From: Paraburkholderia sp. LEh10
Lineage (GTDB): Bacteria; Pseudomonadota; Gammaproteobacteria; Burkholderiales; Burkholderiaceae
Direction: 5' to 3'
DNA length: 45,058 bases
NCBI RefSeq assembly: GCF_017814945.1
Contig: NZ_JAGIPX010000064.1
Coordinates: 1 to 45,058 of the forward strand
Part shown: positions 1 to 8,528 of the stretch, in pieces
How the letters are laid out: every line of letters starts with the position of its first letter
Numbering within the stretch: the stretch's first letter is position 1
Position numbers and translations under genes: made by a program
Notes under the pieces: generated by a model
The model's input: only the letters and a program-made list of their open reading frames with translations
Databases searched by the model: none
Told to the model about the DNA's origin: nothing

Positions 1-260
1 ATCGGTGTGCGGAAATACTCGATCGGCGTCTCGAAGTTGGGCGGCCGATAAGTCTTCTTGATCAGCGGCACCTTGCCCGGCAACGCGTACAGATGCTGTT
101 CGGCAAGCGCACCAGCGGGAATCTCGGCGAATCCCAACGCAACCGAGCTGCCCGCTTCGGCAGCCAAAATTGTCAGAGGTCTGAGCGCCGCGAGTGAGCC
201 TGCTCCGGCAGCGCCCACCAGCAATTTGCGGCGCAATCCACTATTAACGGATTCTTTCAT
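1..260 (-). CDS. Sulfite-oxidase-family molybdopterin oxidoreductase, N-terminus (cut by window edge)
   Basis: Only the first 86 codons are inside the window. The protein starts with a Tat-type export signal: two arginines followed by KLLVGAAGAG and a small-residue hydrophobic stretch, about residues 9-34. That implies folding with a cofactor before export to the periplasm. The mature start has a proline-rich segment and a FETPIEYFRTPI motif, which resembles the start of the Mo-cofactor domain in sulfite dehydrogenases and related SorA/SoxC-like enzymes. The family assignment rests on this motif and the Tat signal only; the Mo-ligand cysteine and dimerisation domain lie outside. The next gene is 1.2 kb away on the other strand, so no operon link is visible. 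Confidence 0.6.
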   Translation of the reverse strand, partial: MKESVNSGLRRKLLVGAAGAGSLAALRPLTILAAEAGSSVALGFAEIPAGALAEQHLYALPGKVPLIKKTYRPPNFETPIEYFRTP

Positions 261-1485
261 GGAAGCGCTCCGCAGTCTGATAACGGGAGCTTACTTCACG
301 CTGGTGGACTGGCAAACTAGGGTTTTTCGGTGGACCGTAAGCTCTGGTGTGCAACTCGCTGCGAGACAATCCGATTGAATTCGCTATGGGGCCAGCTCCA
401 CATTAATCGGCGATCGATTGCGTGCTGCTGGGGCGACGCTGCGACGTGCGGCGCTGGACTGAAGATGACCGTTGCCTGGCTGTAGGCGAACGCTCGACTG
501 ACCGCATAGAAACGGAATTCACTGGCCGCAACTGGCAGTACGCGTTCACACAACCGCTCGAAGCGGCCTTTAGCGACTTCACGTCGGTTTGGCATCACGT
601 TCATCGAACTGGTCCTATCGGCCACAAGCGGTCGTTGGACGTCGATGCATGAATCGTCGACAATCCTACCTACCTCGACGGACGACAATTTCAAGTGCAA
701 GAAATAAACACGCAATTTGGCTTACTCAACGTTGTGAACGCGCCCGCGTATTCGTTTGAGTCAAAAGACAATGTGCAGTCGTACGAGCTCGAAGTAGCGC
801 TCACATGGGACCGACTTACATCTATCTATGGGATAGCGTTGAACGGGAGGGGAATAATGGAAGTTCTCGCAAAGCCCATCGGGGTGCTGTTAAGCACCGC
901 GCCATTGCACAAGCTTCGCTCGGTGCTGTCAACGACCGGTACATTGAACTAACCTGCGAGTCTGATTATCGATCTGGACGGCTTCCCAATTAGGATATCT
1001 GGTTGGCCATTAAACTTTGCTTTAGAGTCCTGACGTCGGATAAGGGACCTAAGGCGCGGGACAACGCCCGCGAATGCTCAAGGATGGGCGTACGCGTGCG
1101 GCTGTATTGGCAGCGGCATGCGCGTTTTGCGCTCACGCGCTACTTCAGCGGCGACAGCACACCTTCCCGCCCTGGGACTATCCCTACAAAGCCATCTGAA
1201 AGGCGCCGACACGCCGTCGATCGACGCGACAGCGGCGGATCGAGCCGCTTTGATGTGTGCATTTAAATTAGCAGCCCATGTGGCAATGGAGCACGCTGCA
1301 CGGTACAAATATCACTTCGCTGACGCTAACGCTCTGTTTACAATTCGTCTTCGCCTTCCGGCCGAGCCCATTCGCTTTTGCCGTTCGCGAGTTTCGAGAA
1401 TTCAGGGGACGGCGTTGAACATTTCGCGGGCCATGAGTCGGGAGATAATCGGCCGGAAGCATTCGACTTGAGAGGCGGAGAAGGG
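261..1485. other. 1.2 kb region without a recognisable gene
   Basis: Several overlapping open frames occur on both strands but none shows family motifs, a good ribosome site and a plausible start together. The stretch at about 317-715 is open on both strands and resembles the diverged intergenic segments often seen in Burkholderia. A 41-codon frame at 1074-1199 (+) encodes a hydrophobic stretch (AAVLAAACAFCAHALL) and ends PPWDYPYKAI; it could be a piece of a membrane protein. The promoters of the flanking divergent genes should lie here, near positions 300 and 1400. Confidence 0.4.
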
Positions 1486-2727
1486 ATGGACAAGCAAGGC
1501 TTCACCACGAGCATCGTTCACGGCGACAGAATCGCGGGCACTGAGCACGGTGGCGTGCATCAGCCGATTCATACGTCCGTGCAATATGGCTTCGAGCGCG
1601 TCGAAGACCTGATTGGCGTGTTCCAGGGCACGAAAAAGGGCGGCTTCAACTATGCGCGGCAGGGCACACCCACGACCGCCGCGCTCGAGCGCAAGATCAC
1701 GAGCCTGGAAGAAGGTGTCGGCACGGTCTGCTTCAGCACCGGCATGGCCGCGATCACCGCGACGTTCCTGACGCTCCTGCGCGCGGGCGATCATCTGGTA
1801 TCGAGCCGTTATGTGTTCGGCAACACCAACAGCCTGTTCGGCACATTGCGGATGCTCGGCGTCGAAGTCACGACCGTCGATGCATGCGCCGTCGAGAACG
1901 TGAAGAACGCAATCCGGCCGAATACGCGCATGGTGTTCGTCGAAACCATCGCGAATCCAGGCACGCAGATTCCCGATTTGCAGGGTATCGGCGATGTGTG
2001 CCGTGATCGCGGCATCGCGTATGTCGTCGATAACACGATTACCTCGCCAGCCTTGTTCAAGCCGAAGGCGGTCGGCGCGAGCCTCGTCGTCAACTCGTTG
2101 ACGAAGACGATCGCAGGCCATGGCGCCGCGCTCGGCGGAGCGGTGACCGATACGGGCCTGTTCGACTGGAGCGCGTATCCGAACATCGCCGATGATTATC
2201 GGCGCTCGGCAGCGAAGGAGCAGGGGCTTTTGCAGATCCGCAAGAAGGGGCTGCGCGACATGGGCGCGGCATTGTCGTCGGAGCAGGCGCATTCCATCGC
2301 GATGGGCGCGGAAACGCTCGCCTTGCGCGTGAAGCAAAGCAGCGACAACGCGCTCGCACTCGCGCAGTTTCTGGAAGGACACAAAGCCATCGGCAAGGTG
2401 TTCTATCCTGGCCTGAAGAGCCATCCGCAATACGGGATCGCGCAAGCGCTGTTCAAGGGCGCGTCGTGGCTGTTGTCGTTCGAATTGCTTGACGCGGAGC
2501 GCATGATCGAAGTCGTCAACGCGCTCGAGCTGCCGATCAAGGCGACCGGTCTCGCCGACACGCGGACGCTTATTATTCCCGTCGCGCCGACGATCTTTTT
2601 CGAAGCCGGCCCCGAAACGCGCAAGGCGATGGGCATTTCCGACGGCATGCTGCGGCTGTCGGCGGGTATCGAGGATATCGACGACCTGATCGCGGATTTC
2701 TCGCAAGCGCTGAAGATTGCGACGTAA
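1486..2727 (+). CDS. Cystathionine gamma-synthase family PLP-dependent enzyme
   Basis: A 413-residue fold-type I PLP enzyme of the Cys/Met metabolism family (cystathionine gamma-synthase, O-acetylhomoserine sulfhydrylase, methionine gamma-lyase). The phosphate-binding YARQGTPT motif is at about 56-63, the cofactor-ring Asp is in VVDNT (Asp182) and the Schiff-base lysine is Lys207 in NSLTKTIAGHG. The start is the ATG just after GGAGAAGGG; the frame stays open upstream to 1378 but without a ribosome site. The exact reaction cannot be told from sequence: gamma-elimination or replacement on a sulfur or oxygen amino acid is the family activity. It is convergent with an IclR gene and next to an amine-oxidase/ABC operon, so it may process the amino acid that pathway releases (inference). 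Confidence 0.85.
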   Translation: MDKQGFTTSIVHGDRIAGTEHGGVHQPIHTSVQYGFERVEDLIGVFQGTKKGGFNYARQGTPTTAALERKITSLEEGVGTVCFSTGMAAITATFLTLLRAGDHLVSSRYVFGNTNSLFGTLRMLGVEVTTVDACAVENVKNAIRPNTRMVFVETIANPGTQIPDLQGIGDVCRDRGIAYVVDNTITSPALFKPKAVGASLVVNSLTKTIAGHGAALGGAVTDTGLFDWSAYPNIADDYRRSAAKEQGLLQIRKKGLRDMGAALSSEQAHSIAMGAETLALRVKQSSDNALALAQFLEGHKAIGKVFYPGLKSHPQYGIAQALFKGASWLLSFELLDAERMIEVVNALELPIKATGLADTRTLIIPVAPTIFFEAGPETRKAMGISDGMLRLSAGIEDIDDLIADFSQALKIAT

Positions 2728-2746
2728 CTTTTGGAGCCATGGCAGA

Positions 2747-2780
2747 CCGAGCCGGATCGCGTGTCAAGCGATCGGCTCGG
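2747..2780. terminator. Hairpin between convergent genes
   Basis: An imperfect inverted repeat, CCGAGCC-G-GATCGC paired with GCGATCGGCTCGG around a short loop, lies just after the PLP gene. Its right arm overlaps the last codons of the IclR gene on the other strand. There is no T-tract, so it is only a candidate bidirectional stop or attenuating structure. Confidence 0.35.
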
Positions 2781-3624
2781 TCGTCATTGCACGCGTGAGT
2801 CCGTGCATCGGCCGGCGCATCGCGACATCGAACGGATTGACCTGCGGACCGATGAGATCCGCCTGTCGTTTCAGCAACTCGACGACCATCGGCAAGCGGT
2901 CTTCGCCCAGTCGCGCGGACAACGTGCCGACGCTCAGCGCGGCAACCGCGCAACCGGTTCTGTCGATGATTGGCACCGCGACGCCCGCCATTCCCTCCAG
3001 TACGCCGCTGTTGCGTCCGGCGTAGCCGAGCTGCCTGACGCGCTCGATCTCCGTGCGCAAATAGACTTCGTCGAGCACACCATAGCTGCGTAGCCTCGGC
3101 ACATTGAAGCGAATGATCTCTTCGCGCTCCGCTTCGGGCAGGAACGCCAGAATCGCAAGACTGCCCTGTCCGACGCCCAGCGCGACGCGCCCGCCGATAT
3201 CGCCTGTGAACGAGCGAATCGGAAACGGCCCTTCACACATGTCGAGACACACGGCATCGAAACTGCTTTTGACAAGCAGAAAAATCGTGTCGCCGAGGCT
3301 CGCGCACAGACGCAGCAGCGCGGGACGGCACAGCGCGCGCATCCCGCTCGGATTGCCCGCCTGCGCCGCAAGCGCAAAGAAGTCGACGCTGAGCCGATAG
3401 AGCTTCGTGTTCTGGTCCTGCTCGACCACACCTTCCGCGATCAGCGCATGCAGGATGCGGTGCACCGTGGCCTGCGTGAGTCCGACGGCTTTGGCGATGC
3501 GCGTCACGCGGCCGCCTTCGGGCTGAATCTCGCCCAACGCGCGGATGACGGCGAACGCACGCTGCAACATGCCCGCGCCGGGCGCGTCGGGCTGCGCGGT
3601 GCCGGGCTCCTTCGAAGGTTTCAT
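2764..3624 (-). CDS. IclR family transcriptional regulator
   Basis: A 286-residue protein with the two IclR domains: an N-terminal winged helix-turn-helix (about residues 22-85, recognition helix in GLTQATVHRILHAL) and a C-terminal effector-binding domain (about 100-275). The latter includes the typical VALGVGQGSLAILAFLP and GVLEGMAGVAVPI segments. It is divergent from the ABC/oxidase operon starting at 3926 and convergent with the PLP gene. A 17-bp palindrome lies 18 bp upstream of its start and two more half-sites lie nearer the operon. It probably represses itself and the transport/oxidation operon until the substrate is present (inference from layout). Confidence 0.9.
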   Translation of the reverse strand: MKPSKEPGTAQPDAPGAGMLQRAFAVIRALGEIQPEGGRVTRIAKAVGLTQATVHRILHALIAEGVVEQDQNTKLYRLSVDFFALAAQAGNPSGMRALCRPALLRLCASLGDTIFLLVKSSFDAVCLDMCEGPFPIRSFTGDIGGRVALGVGQGSLAILAFLPEAEREEIIRFNVPRLRSYGVLDEVYLRTEIERVRQLGYAGRNSGVLEGMAGVAVPIIDRTGCAVAALSVGTLSARLGEDRLPMVVELLKRQADLIGPQVNPFDVAMRRPMHGLTRAMTTEPIA

Positions 3625-3641
3625 CGACGATCTCGATTAGG

Positions 3642-3658
3642 ATTCCACTGAACGGAAT
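3642..3658. promoter_or_regulatory. Candidate IclR operator, ATTCC-N7-GGAAT
   Basis: A 17-bp interrupted palindrome (ATTCC, seven bases ACTGAAC, GGAAT) sits 18 bp upstream of the IclR start codon, a normal place for autoregulation. The same ATTCC-N7-GGAAT layout recurs upstream of the second IclR gene at 25229-25245. Confidence 0.5.
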
Positions 3659-3786
3659 ACTAACCGAAGTTCGTGCCGGAAAACAAAGCCCGGCCGGAAA
3701 CGCGCACAGAATCCGCGACAAGTCGAAATTCAGTGCTTTCACTGACAACGCACCGCGGAACATTTCTGGGCGCCAAGCCAACAAAT

Positions 3787-3833
3787 ATTCCGTTGAATGA
3801 AAGAAAATGCACATTTATATCATTCATCGGAAT
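3787..3833. promoter_or_regulatory. Paired 13-mer inverted repeat in the IclR/ABC intergenic region
   Basis: ATTCCGTTGAATG (3787-3799) and CATTCATCGGAAT (3821-3833) are inverted copies matching at 12 of 13 bases, with start points 34 bp apart. Each shares the ATTCC core of the palindrome at 3642. They lie 93-139 bp upstream of the ABC ATPase start, in an AT-richer stretch likely to contain the operon promoter. A regulator binding both arms, or looping to the 3642 site, would explain the layout. Confidence 0.5.
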
Positions 3834-3925
3834 TTCGAATTGACGGTCGGGAATTTGGCTAGCTAGAGTCGGTTCAACAGACACCCGTCGATTCAGCCGG
3901 TGCCAGCGCACCGAAAGGCCAGACC

Positions 3926-5017
3926 ATGTCGTTCCTCACTTTGACTGACGTTTCGAAGTCGTTCGGCGAGCTGCATGCCGTCACGGGCATCAACCTGTCG
4001 GTGGAAAAGGGCGAGTTCGTCTCGCTGCTCGGCCCGTCGGGCTGCGGCAAGACGACCACGCTGCAGATGATCGCCGGTTTCATCGACACGACGCGCGGCC
4101 GCATCACGCTCGATGGCCGCGACATCACGCACATGAAGCCGAACAGGCGCGGCCTCGGCATCGTGTTCCAAAGCTATGCGCTGTTTCCGCACATGAGCGT
4201 CGCGCAGAACGTGAGCTTCGGGCTCGAAATGCGCGGCGTCGACAAAGCCGAGCGCGAGGACCGCGTGCGAGAAGCGCTCGCGCTGGTGCGGCTCGATACG
4301 CTCGCGCATCGCTTTCCGCGTGAATTGTCGGGCGGGCAGCGGCAGCGCGTCGCAATCGCGCGTGCCATCGTGATCGCGCCGCCCGTGCTGCTGCTCGACG
4401 AGCCGATGTCGAATCTCGACGCGAAGCTCAGAGAGGACATGCAGTTCGAGTTGCGCGCGATCCAGCGCAAGATCGGTACGACGACGATCATGGTCACGCA
4501 CGACCAGTCCGAAGCACTGTCGATCAGTGATCGCGTGGTCGTGATGGAAGCGGGGCGCATCACGCAGATCGATACGCCGTATCGCGCCTACGAGCGGCCC
4601 GAGAACCGCTTCGTCTCGCAGTTCATCGGCAAGGCGAACATGCTGGCGGGCAAGGTGATCGCGCGCGACGGCGACGCCATCCGGATTCACCTCGGCCACG
4701 ATCTCGCGGAGACGGGGAGCCTCGCGCAACTGTCGGCACACGGCCAGGCGATCGATGTCGGCGATGACGTCACGCTTTGCATCCGCCCCGAGAAACTGCG
4801 CCTGTGCGCGCCCGATGCAGGGCGTCTTGCGGGCAATGTCACGAGCCGCTTTTTTCTCGGCAGCCAGTGGCTTTACCGGCTCGACAGCCGCATCGGCGAA
4901 ATGCTCGTGTGTTGTCAGAACGAGGGCAACGAGCCGTTTGCGGAAGGGGCGAAAGTCGGTATCGACTGGCATAGCGGCGCGATGCGCCTGATCGGAGAGG
5001 AGCGCGCCAATGGATAG
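3926..5017 (+). CDS. ABC transporter ATP-binding protein, spermidine/putrescine (PotA) type
   Basis: The 363-residue ATPase powers the importer coded by the next genes. Walker A is GPSGCGKT at 36-43, the signature LSGGQ is at 134-138, Walker B is VLLLDEP at about 154-160, and the switch histidine follows in MVTHDQSEA. The part after residue about 240 is a TOBE-type regulatory domain, as in PotA/FbpC-like importers. The start is the ATG after an AAGG site. The end overlaps the first permease by eight bases, showing translational coupling. Polyamine-type importers also carry opines, thiamine precursors and amino-acid derivatives, so the substrate is not fixed by this gene. Confidence 0.92.
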   Translation: MSFLTLTDVSKSFGELHAVTGINLSVEKGEFVSLLGPSGCGKTTTLQMIAGFIDTTRGRITLDGRDITHMKPNRRGLGIVFQSYALFPHMSVAQNVSFGLEMRGVDKAEREDRVREALALVRLDTLAHRFPRELSGGQRQRVAIARAIVIAPPVLLLDEPMSNLDAKLREDMQFELRAIQRKIGTTTIMVTHDQSEALSISDRVVVMEAGRITQIDTPYRAYERPENRFVSQFIGKANMLAGKVIARDGDAIRIHLGHDLAETGSLAQLSAHGQAIDVGDDVTLCIRPEKLRLCAPDAGRLAGNVTSRFFLGSQWLYRLDSRIGEMLVCCQNEGNEPFAEGAKVGIDWHSGAMRLIGEERANG

Positions 5018-5915
5018 CACGCTGCGCGTAACGCAAGGCGCAAGCCGCCGCGCAGTCCGCGCGCCGGGGCGCGCGTTCGTGCCGCTCTGGCTGATGAGCG
5101 CGCCCGCGATGCTGCTCTTCGCGACCCTCGTTCTCGTGCCGCTGGCGATGACGTTCGCGTTGACCTTCTACCTCTTCGATCCCGCAAGCGGGCCGATTGC
5201 GGCGTTCGGGCTTCACAACTACGTCGAGGTGCTCGGCTCGTCGTACTTCCATACGATCTTTCTGCGCACTTTCGGCATCGCGTTGCTGACGACGGTGCTG
5301 TGCGTCGCGATCGGCACGCCCGAAGCCTATGTGCTGTCGCGCATGCGCGATCCCTGGCGGTCCATCTTCCTGCTCGTGATTCTGGCGCCGCTGCTGGTAT
5401 CGGTGGTGGTGCGCGCGTTCGGCTGGAGCATGCTGCTCAATACCAACGGCCTCGTGAATCAGGCATTCGCGCTCTTCGGGCTCGGGCCGTACAAGCTCGA
5501 ATACACGACGTTCGCCATCGTCATCGCGCTCGTGCACGTGATGTTGCCGTTCATGGTGATTCCCGTCTGGACCGCGCTGCAACGGCTCGATCCGCAGACG
5601 GAGAACGCCGCGCTGTCGTTGATGGCGTCGCCCGCGACGACGCTGCGCCGCATCGTCCTGCCGCAGCTCGTGCCCGGCATCCTGTCCGGCGGCCTGATGG
5701 TGTTCGGCCTGTCGGCGAGCGCGTTCGCGATTCCGGGCCTGCTCGGCGGACGCCGCCTGAAGGTGGCGGCCACGGCCGTCTATGACCAGTTCCTGAGTTC
5801 GATGAACTGGCCGCTCGGCGCGACGATCGCGGTGCTGCTGCTGGTCGCGAATCTCGTCGTGATGCTCACCTACTATCGCGTGCTGGAGCGGCGCTACGCC
5901 CGCAGCATGGGCTGA
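5010..5915 (+). CDS. ABC transporter permease (PotB-like)
   Basis: A 301-residue inner-membrane subunit with about six membrane segments: a first helix at about 26-50 and a periplasmic loop before the transport domain. The cytoplasmic EAA-like loop lies near residue 200 (ENAALSLMASPATTLRRIVLPQLVPG) and contacts the ATPase. It overlaps the ATPase gene by eight bases, with a GGAGAGGAG ribosome site inside that gene. Together with the next gene it forms the heterodimeric channel. Confidence 0.9.
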   Translation: MDSTLRVTQGASRRAVRAPGRAFVPLWLMSAPAMLLFATLVLVPLAMTFALTFYLFDPASGPIAAFGLHNYVEVLGSSYFHTIFLRTFGIALLTTVLCVAIGTPEAYVLSRMRDPWRSIFLLVILAPLLVSVVVRAFGWSMLLNTNGLVNQAFALFGLGPYKLEYTTFAIVIALVHVMLPFMVIPVWTALQRLDPQTENAALSLMASPATTLRRIVLPQLVPGILSGGLMVFGLSASAFAIPGLLGGRRLKVAATAVYDQFLSSMNWPLGATIAVLLLVANLVVMLTYYRVLERRYARSMG

Positions 5916-5953
5916 CCGATATCGACGGGCAAACAACACCAGGCGAACTCATC

Positions 5954-6748
5954 ATGCGCAAGAACGGCCCTATCGCACTCGCGTTCCATACGCTCGTGAT
6001 TCTCTTCGTGCTCGCGCCGCTGGCGATCGTCGTGCTCGTCGCCTTTACGCCCGACGAAACGCTCACGCTGCCGACGCACAGCTTTTCGCTGCGCTGGTTC
6101 CGCGCGATTCTCGACTACCCCGACTTCATCACCGCGTTCCTCAATAGCCTGAAGCTGGCGTTTGCGTCGGCGACGCTGTCGCTCGTCATCGCGCTGCCCG
6201 CGGGCCTCGCGATCGGCCGTGCACGCTTTCCGGGGCGCGACTTCGTGAACGCGCTGCTGCTGTCGCCGCTGGTGATACCGGGGCTGGTGCTCGGCATCGC
6301 GATGCTGCGCTTTTTCGCGCTGATCGGCGCAACGGGTTCGTTCGCGTGGCTGATTCTTGCGCACATGGTCGTGATCACGCCGTTCGTGATGCGCCTCGTG
6401 CTGGCGTCGGTGAGCGGCATGGATCGCAGCATCGAGCACGCGGCTTCGTCGCTGGGCGCGGATGCGTGGACCACGTTTCGCCGCATCACGCTGCCGATGA
6501 TCGTGCCCGGCATCACGGGCGGCTGGCTGCTGGCGTTCATCAACAGCTTCGACGAATTGACGATGTCGGTCTTCATCACGTCGCCGCAGACGGTCACGTT
6601 GCCGGTGCGTATGTACATGTACGCGACGGAATCGATCGACCCGATGATGGCCTCTGTGTCGGCGCTCGTCATTTTCATCACGGCGGGCGCGATGCTGCTG
6701 CTCGACCGCGTCTACGGTCTCAACCGCATCCTGATCGGCCAGCACTGA
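5954..6748 (+). CDS. ABC transporter permease (PotC-like)
   Basis: A 264-residue inner-membrane subunit. An N-terminal helix (about 9-32) is followed by five more hydrophobic segments and the EAA-like loop HAASSLGADAWTTFRRITLPMIVPG near residues 160-185. It is the partner permease of the upstream gene. Its stop overlaps the start of the 2Fe-2S subunit (TGATG at 6746-6750), which ties transport and oxidation into one transcription and translation unit. Confidence 0.9.
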   Translation: MRKNGPIALAFHTLVILFVLAPLAIVVLVAFTPDETLTLPTHSFSLRWFRAILDYPDFITAFLNSLKLAFASATLSLVIALPAGLAIGRARFPGRDFVNALLLSPLVIPGLVLGIAMLRFFALIGATGSFAWLILAHMVVITPFVMRLVLASVSGMDRSIEHAASSLGADAWTTFRRITLPMIVPGITGGWLLAFINSFDELTMSVFITSPQTVTLPVRMYMYATESIDPMMASVSALVIFITAGAMLLLDRVYGLNRILIGQH

Positions 6749-7089
6749 TGGCTCCTTCCGCTACCGCTCACATGACCAGTCCCAACAGCCAGTTGCTCCG
6801 CGTGGCCGAGTCCGAACGCGCGCCGGTGTCCTTTTTCATCGATGGTGTGGAGGTCGGCGCGCTGACGGGCGATACCGTGCTGACGGCCCTGCTCACGCAG
6901 CAACGTCACGTACGTCGCAGCGAGTTCAGCGGCGAACTGCGCGCGGGCTTTTGCCTGATCGGCGCTTGCCAGGATTGCTGGGTGCGCTGCGAGAATGGTG
7001 CGCGCATACGCGCCTGTTCGACGCTCGTTCAACCGGGCATGCGCGTCGTGACGAACGGCGCGGCATCCGCCGTAGGGAGCACGCGATGA
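6748..7089 (+). CDS. 2Fe-2S ferredoxin-like subunit of a heterotrimeric amine oxidase (HcnA-like)
   Basis: A small 113-residue protein with a plant-type ferredoxin fold. Cysteines 69, 74, 77 and 90 fit C-x4-C-x2-C-x12-C exactly, the ligand set for one 2Fe-2S cluster. This size and spacing match HcnA and the small subunits of opine oxidases and D-hydroxyproline dehydrogenases, which pass electrons from the FAD subunits towards the respiratory chain. It overlaps the permease start-to-stop and the next gene by ATGA. A later ATG at codon 9 is an alternative start. Confidence 0.85.
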   Translation: MAPSATAHMTSPNSQLLRVAESERAPVSFFIDGVEVGALTGDTVLTALLTQQRHVRRSEFSGELRAGFCLIGACQDCWVRCENGARIRACSTLVQPGMRVVTNGAASAVGSTR

Positions 7090-8528
7090 ACGGCGAACAG
7101 CAGGTGGTGATCGTCGGCGCGGGGCCTGCCGGCATCCGCGCCGCGCAAACGCTGGTGGCGGCGGGCATCAGGCCCCTCGTCCTCGATGAAAACGCGCGCT
7201 GGGGCGGACAGATCTACCGTCAACCGCCCGCGGATTCGGGCTTCCGGCGTACCAAGGCGGCGCTCTACGGTTTCGAGTCCGGCAAGGCCGATGCCGTGCA
7301 TCAGGCGATGCGCGAGATTCTTCCGCGCATCGACTATCGACCTGAAACGCTTGTATGGGCATGCGAGCCGCGCCGGCTCGAAACGCTGTGCAATGGCCGC
7401 GAGACCAGCGTGCCGTTCACGCATCTGCTCATCGCGAGCGGGGCAACGGATCGCGTGCTGCCGATACCAGGCTGGACCTTGCCGGGCGTCTATACGCTCG
7501 GCGGCGCACAGGTCGCGTTTAAGGCGCAAGGGTGCGCGATCGGGCGGCGCGTCGTGCTGGCGGGAACGGGGCCATTGCTGTATCTGGTTGCGTATCAATA
7601 CGTGAGGGCGGGCGCGCGGATCGAAGCCGTGCTCGACACGAGCGGCTTCTCGAAGCAGGTCGCCGCGACGCCGAAGCTCCTGAGCCAGCCGTCGATGTTC
7701 GCAAAAGGCGTCTATTACGTTGCATGGCTGAAGGCACGCGGCGTGAAAGTGCTGCGCGACGTGACGCTCGTCGGCATCGATGGCGAGCAGGGCGTGAAGG
7801 GTATTCGCTTTCGTGCGTCGCAAGCAGGAGAGGCGACCGCGCGCATCGACTCGATCGCTTGCGATGCCGTCGGCCTCGGTTTCGGGCTGCGGCCGGAAAC
7901 GCAACTGGCCGATCTTGCCGGTTGCCGTTTTCGCTTCGACGAACTGAACCGCTGCTGGCTGCCCGAGCGCGACGACGCGGGACGCAGTTCGGTACAGGGC
8001 ATTTATCTGGCGGGCGACGGCGCGGGCATCGCAGGCGCGGACGCGGCGGAACTCGCGGGACGCCGCGCAGCGCTCGCGCTGCTCGAGGATCTCGGCATCG
8101 CGCATCCACTGCATCTGGACGGCATCGATGCCGCGGCGCTCGAACGGCGCCTCAAGCGTATCGCCGTGTTTCGCACGGGCATCGAAGCGGCCTTCGCGCC
8201 GCCGCAACGACCGTCGAAGCAATGGCCCGACGACATGACCGTGTGCCGTTGCGAAGAGATCGATGCGGGCACGCTGCGCCGATGCATTCGCGACGGCGAG
8301 GCTACCGAGATCAACCGCCTCAAGGCACTGACCCGCGTCGGCATGGGACGCTGCCAGGGACGCATGTGCGGCGAGGCGGCCATCGCGCTTCTTAGTGACG
8401 AAACGGGATGCTCGCTCGAGGGCGCCGGTCGTCTGCGCAGCCAGGCACCCATCAAGCCGATTCCCATTTCTCCGATGCTGTTCGACGACGACGTGGCGGC
8501 GATTCCCGAGGGGGCGCGCGATGAGTGA
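7086..8528 (+). CDS. NAD(P)/FAD-binding oxidoreductase subunit with C-terminal 2Fe-2S domain (HcnB-like)
   Basis: A 480-residue subunit. The dinucleotide-binding motif VGAGPAG is at 10-16, and a pyridine-nucleotide-disulfide-reductase-like FAD domain fills most of the protein. A BFD-like cluster domain closes it: Cys387, Cys389, Cys423 and Cys428 (C-x-C-x33-C-x4-C). This is the alpha-type subunit of HcnABC / opine oxidase / D-hydroxyproline dehydrogenase complexes. It begins inside the preceding stop (ATGA) and overlaps the next gene by eight bases, as expected for subunits of one complex. Confidence 0.87.
   Translation: MNGEQQVVIVGAGPAGIRAAQTLVAAGIRPLVLDENARWGGQIYRQPPADSGFRRTKAALYGFESGKADAVHQAMREILPRIDYRPETLVWACEPRRLETLCNGRETSVPFTHLLIASGATDRVLPIPGWTLPGVYTLGGAQVAFKAQGCAIGRRVVLAGTGPLLYLVAYQYVRAGARIEAVLDTSGFSKQVAATPKLLSQPSMFAKGVYYVAWLKARGVKVLRDVTLVGIDGEQGVKGIRFRASQAGEATARIDSIACDAVGLGFGLRPETQLADLAGCRFRFDELNRCWLPERDDAGRSSVQGIYLAGDGAGIAGADAAELAGRRAALALLEDLGIAHPLHLDGIDAAALERRLKRIAVFRTGIEAAFAPPQRPSKQWPDDMTVCRCEEIDAGTLRRCIRDGEATEINRLKALTRVGMGRCQGRMCGEAAIALLSDETGCSLEGAGRLRSQAPIKPIPISPMLFDDDVAAIPEGARDE

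Noticed and set aside
1402..2706. Long open frame on the minus strand opposite the PLP enzyme
   Set aside because: It is Arg/His-rich shadow sequence of a high-GC gene, with no motif or ribosome site; the plus-strand enzyme has all family motifs.
3893..5020. Long minus-strand frames opposite the ABC and oxidase genes (also 5894-6745, 7029-8222 and 8452-9498)
   Set aside because: All are Arg/His/Ala-rich shadows of strongly coding plus-strand genes.
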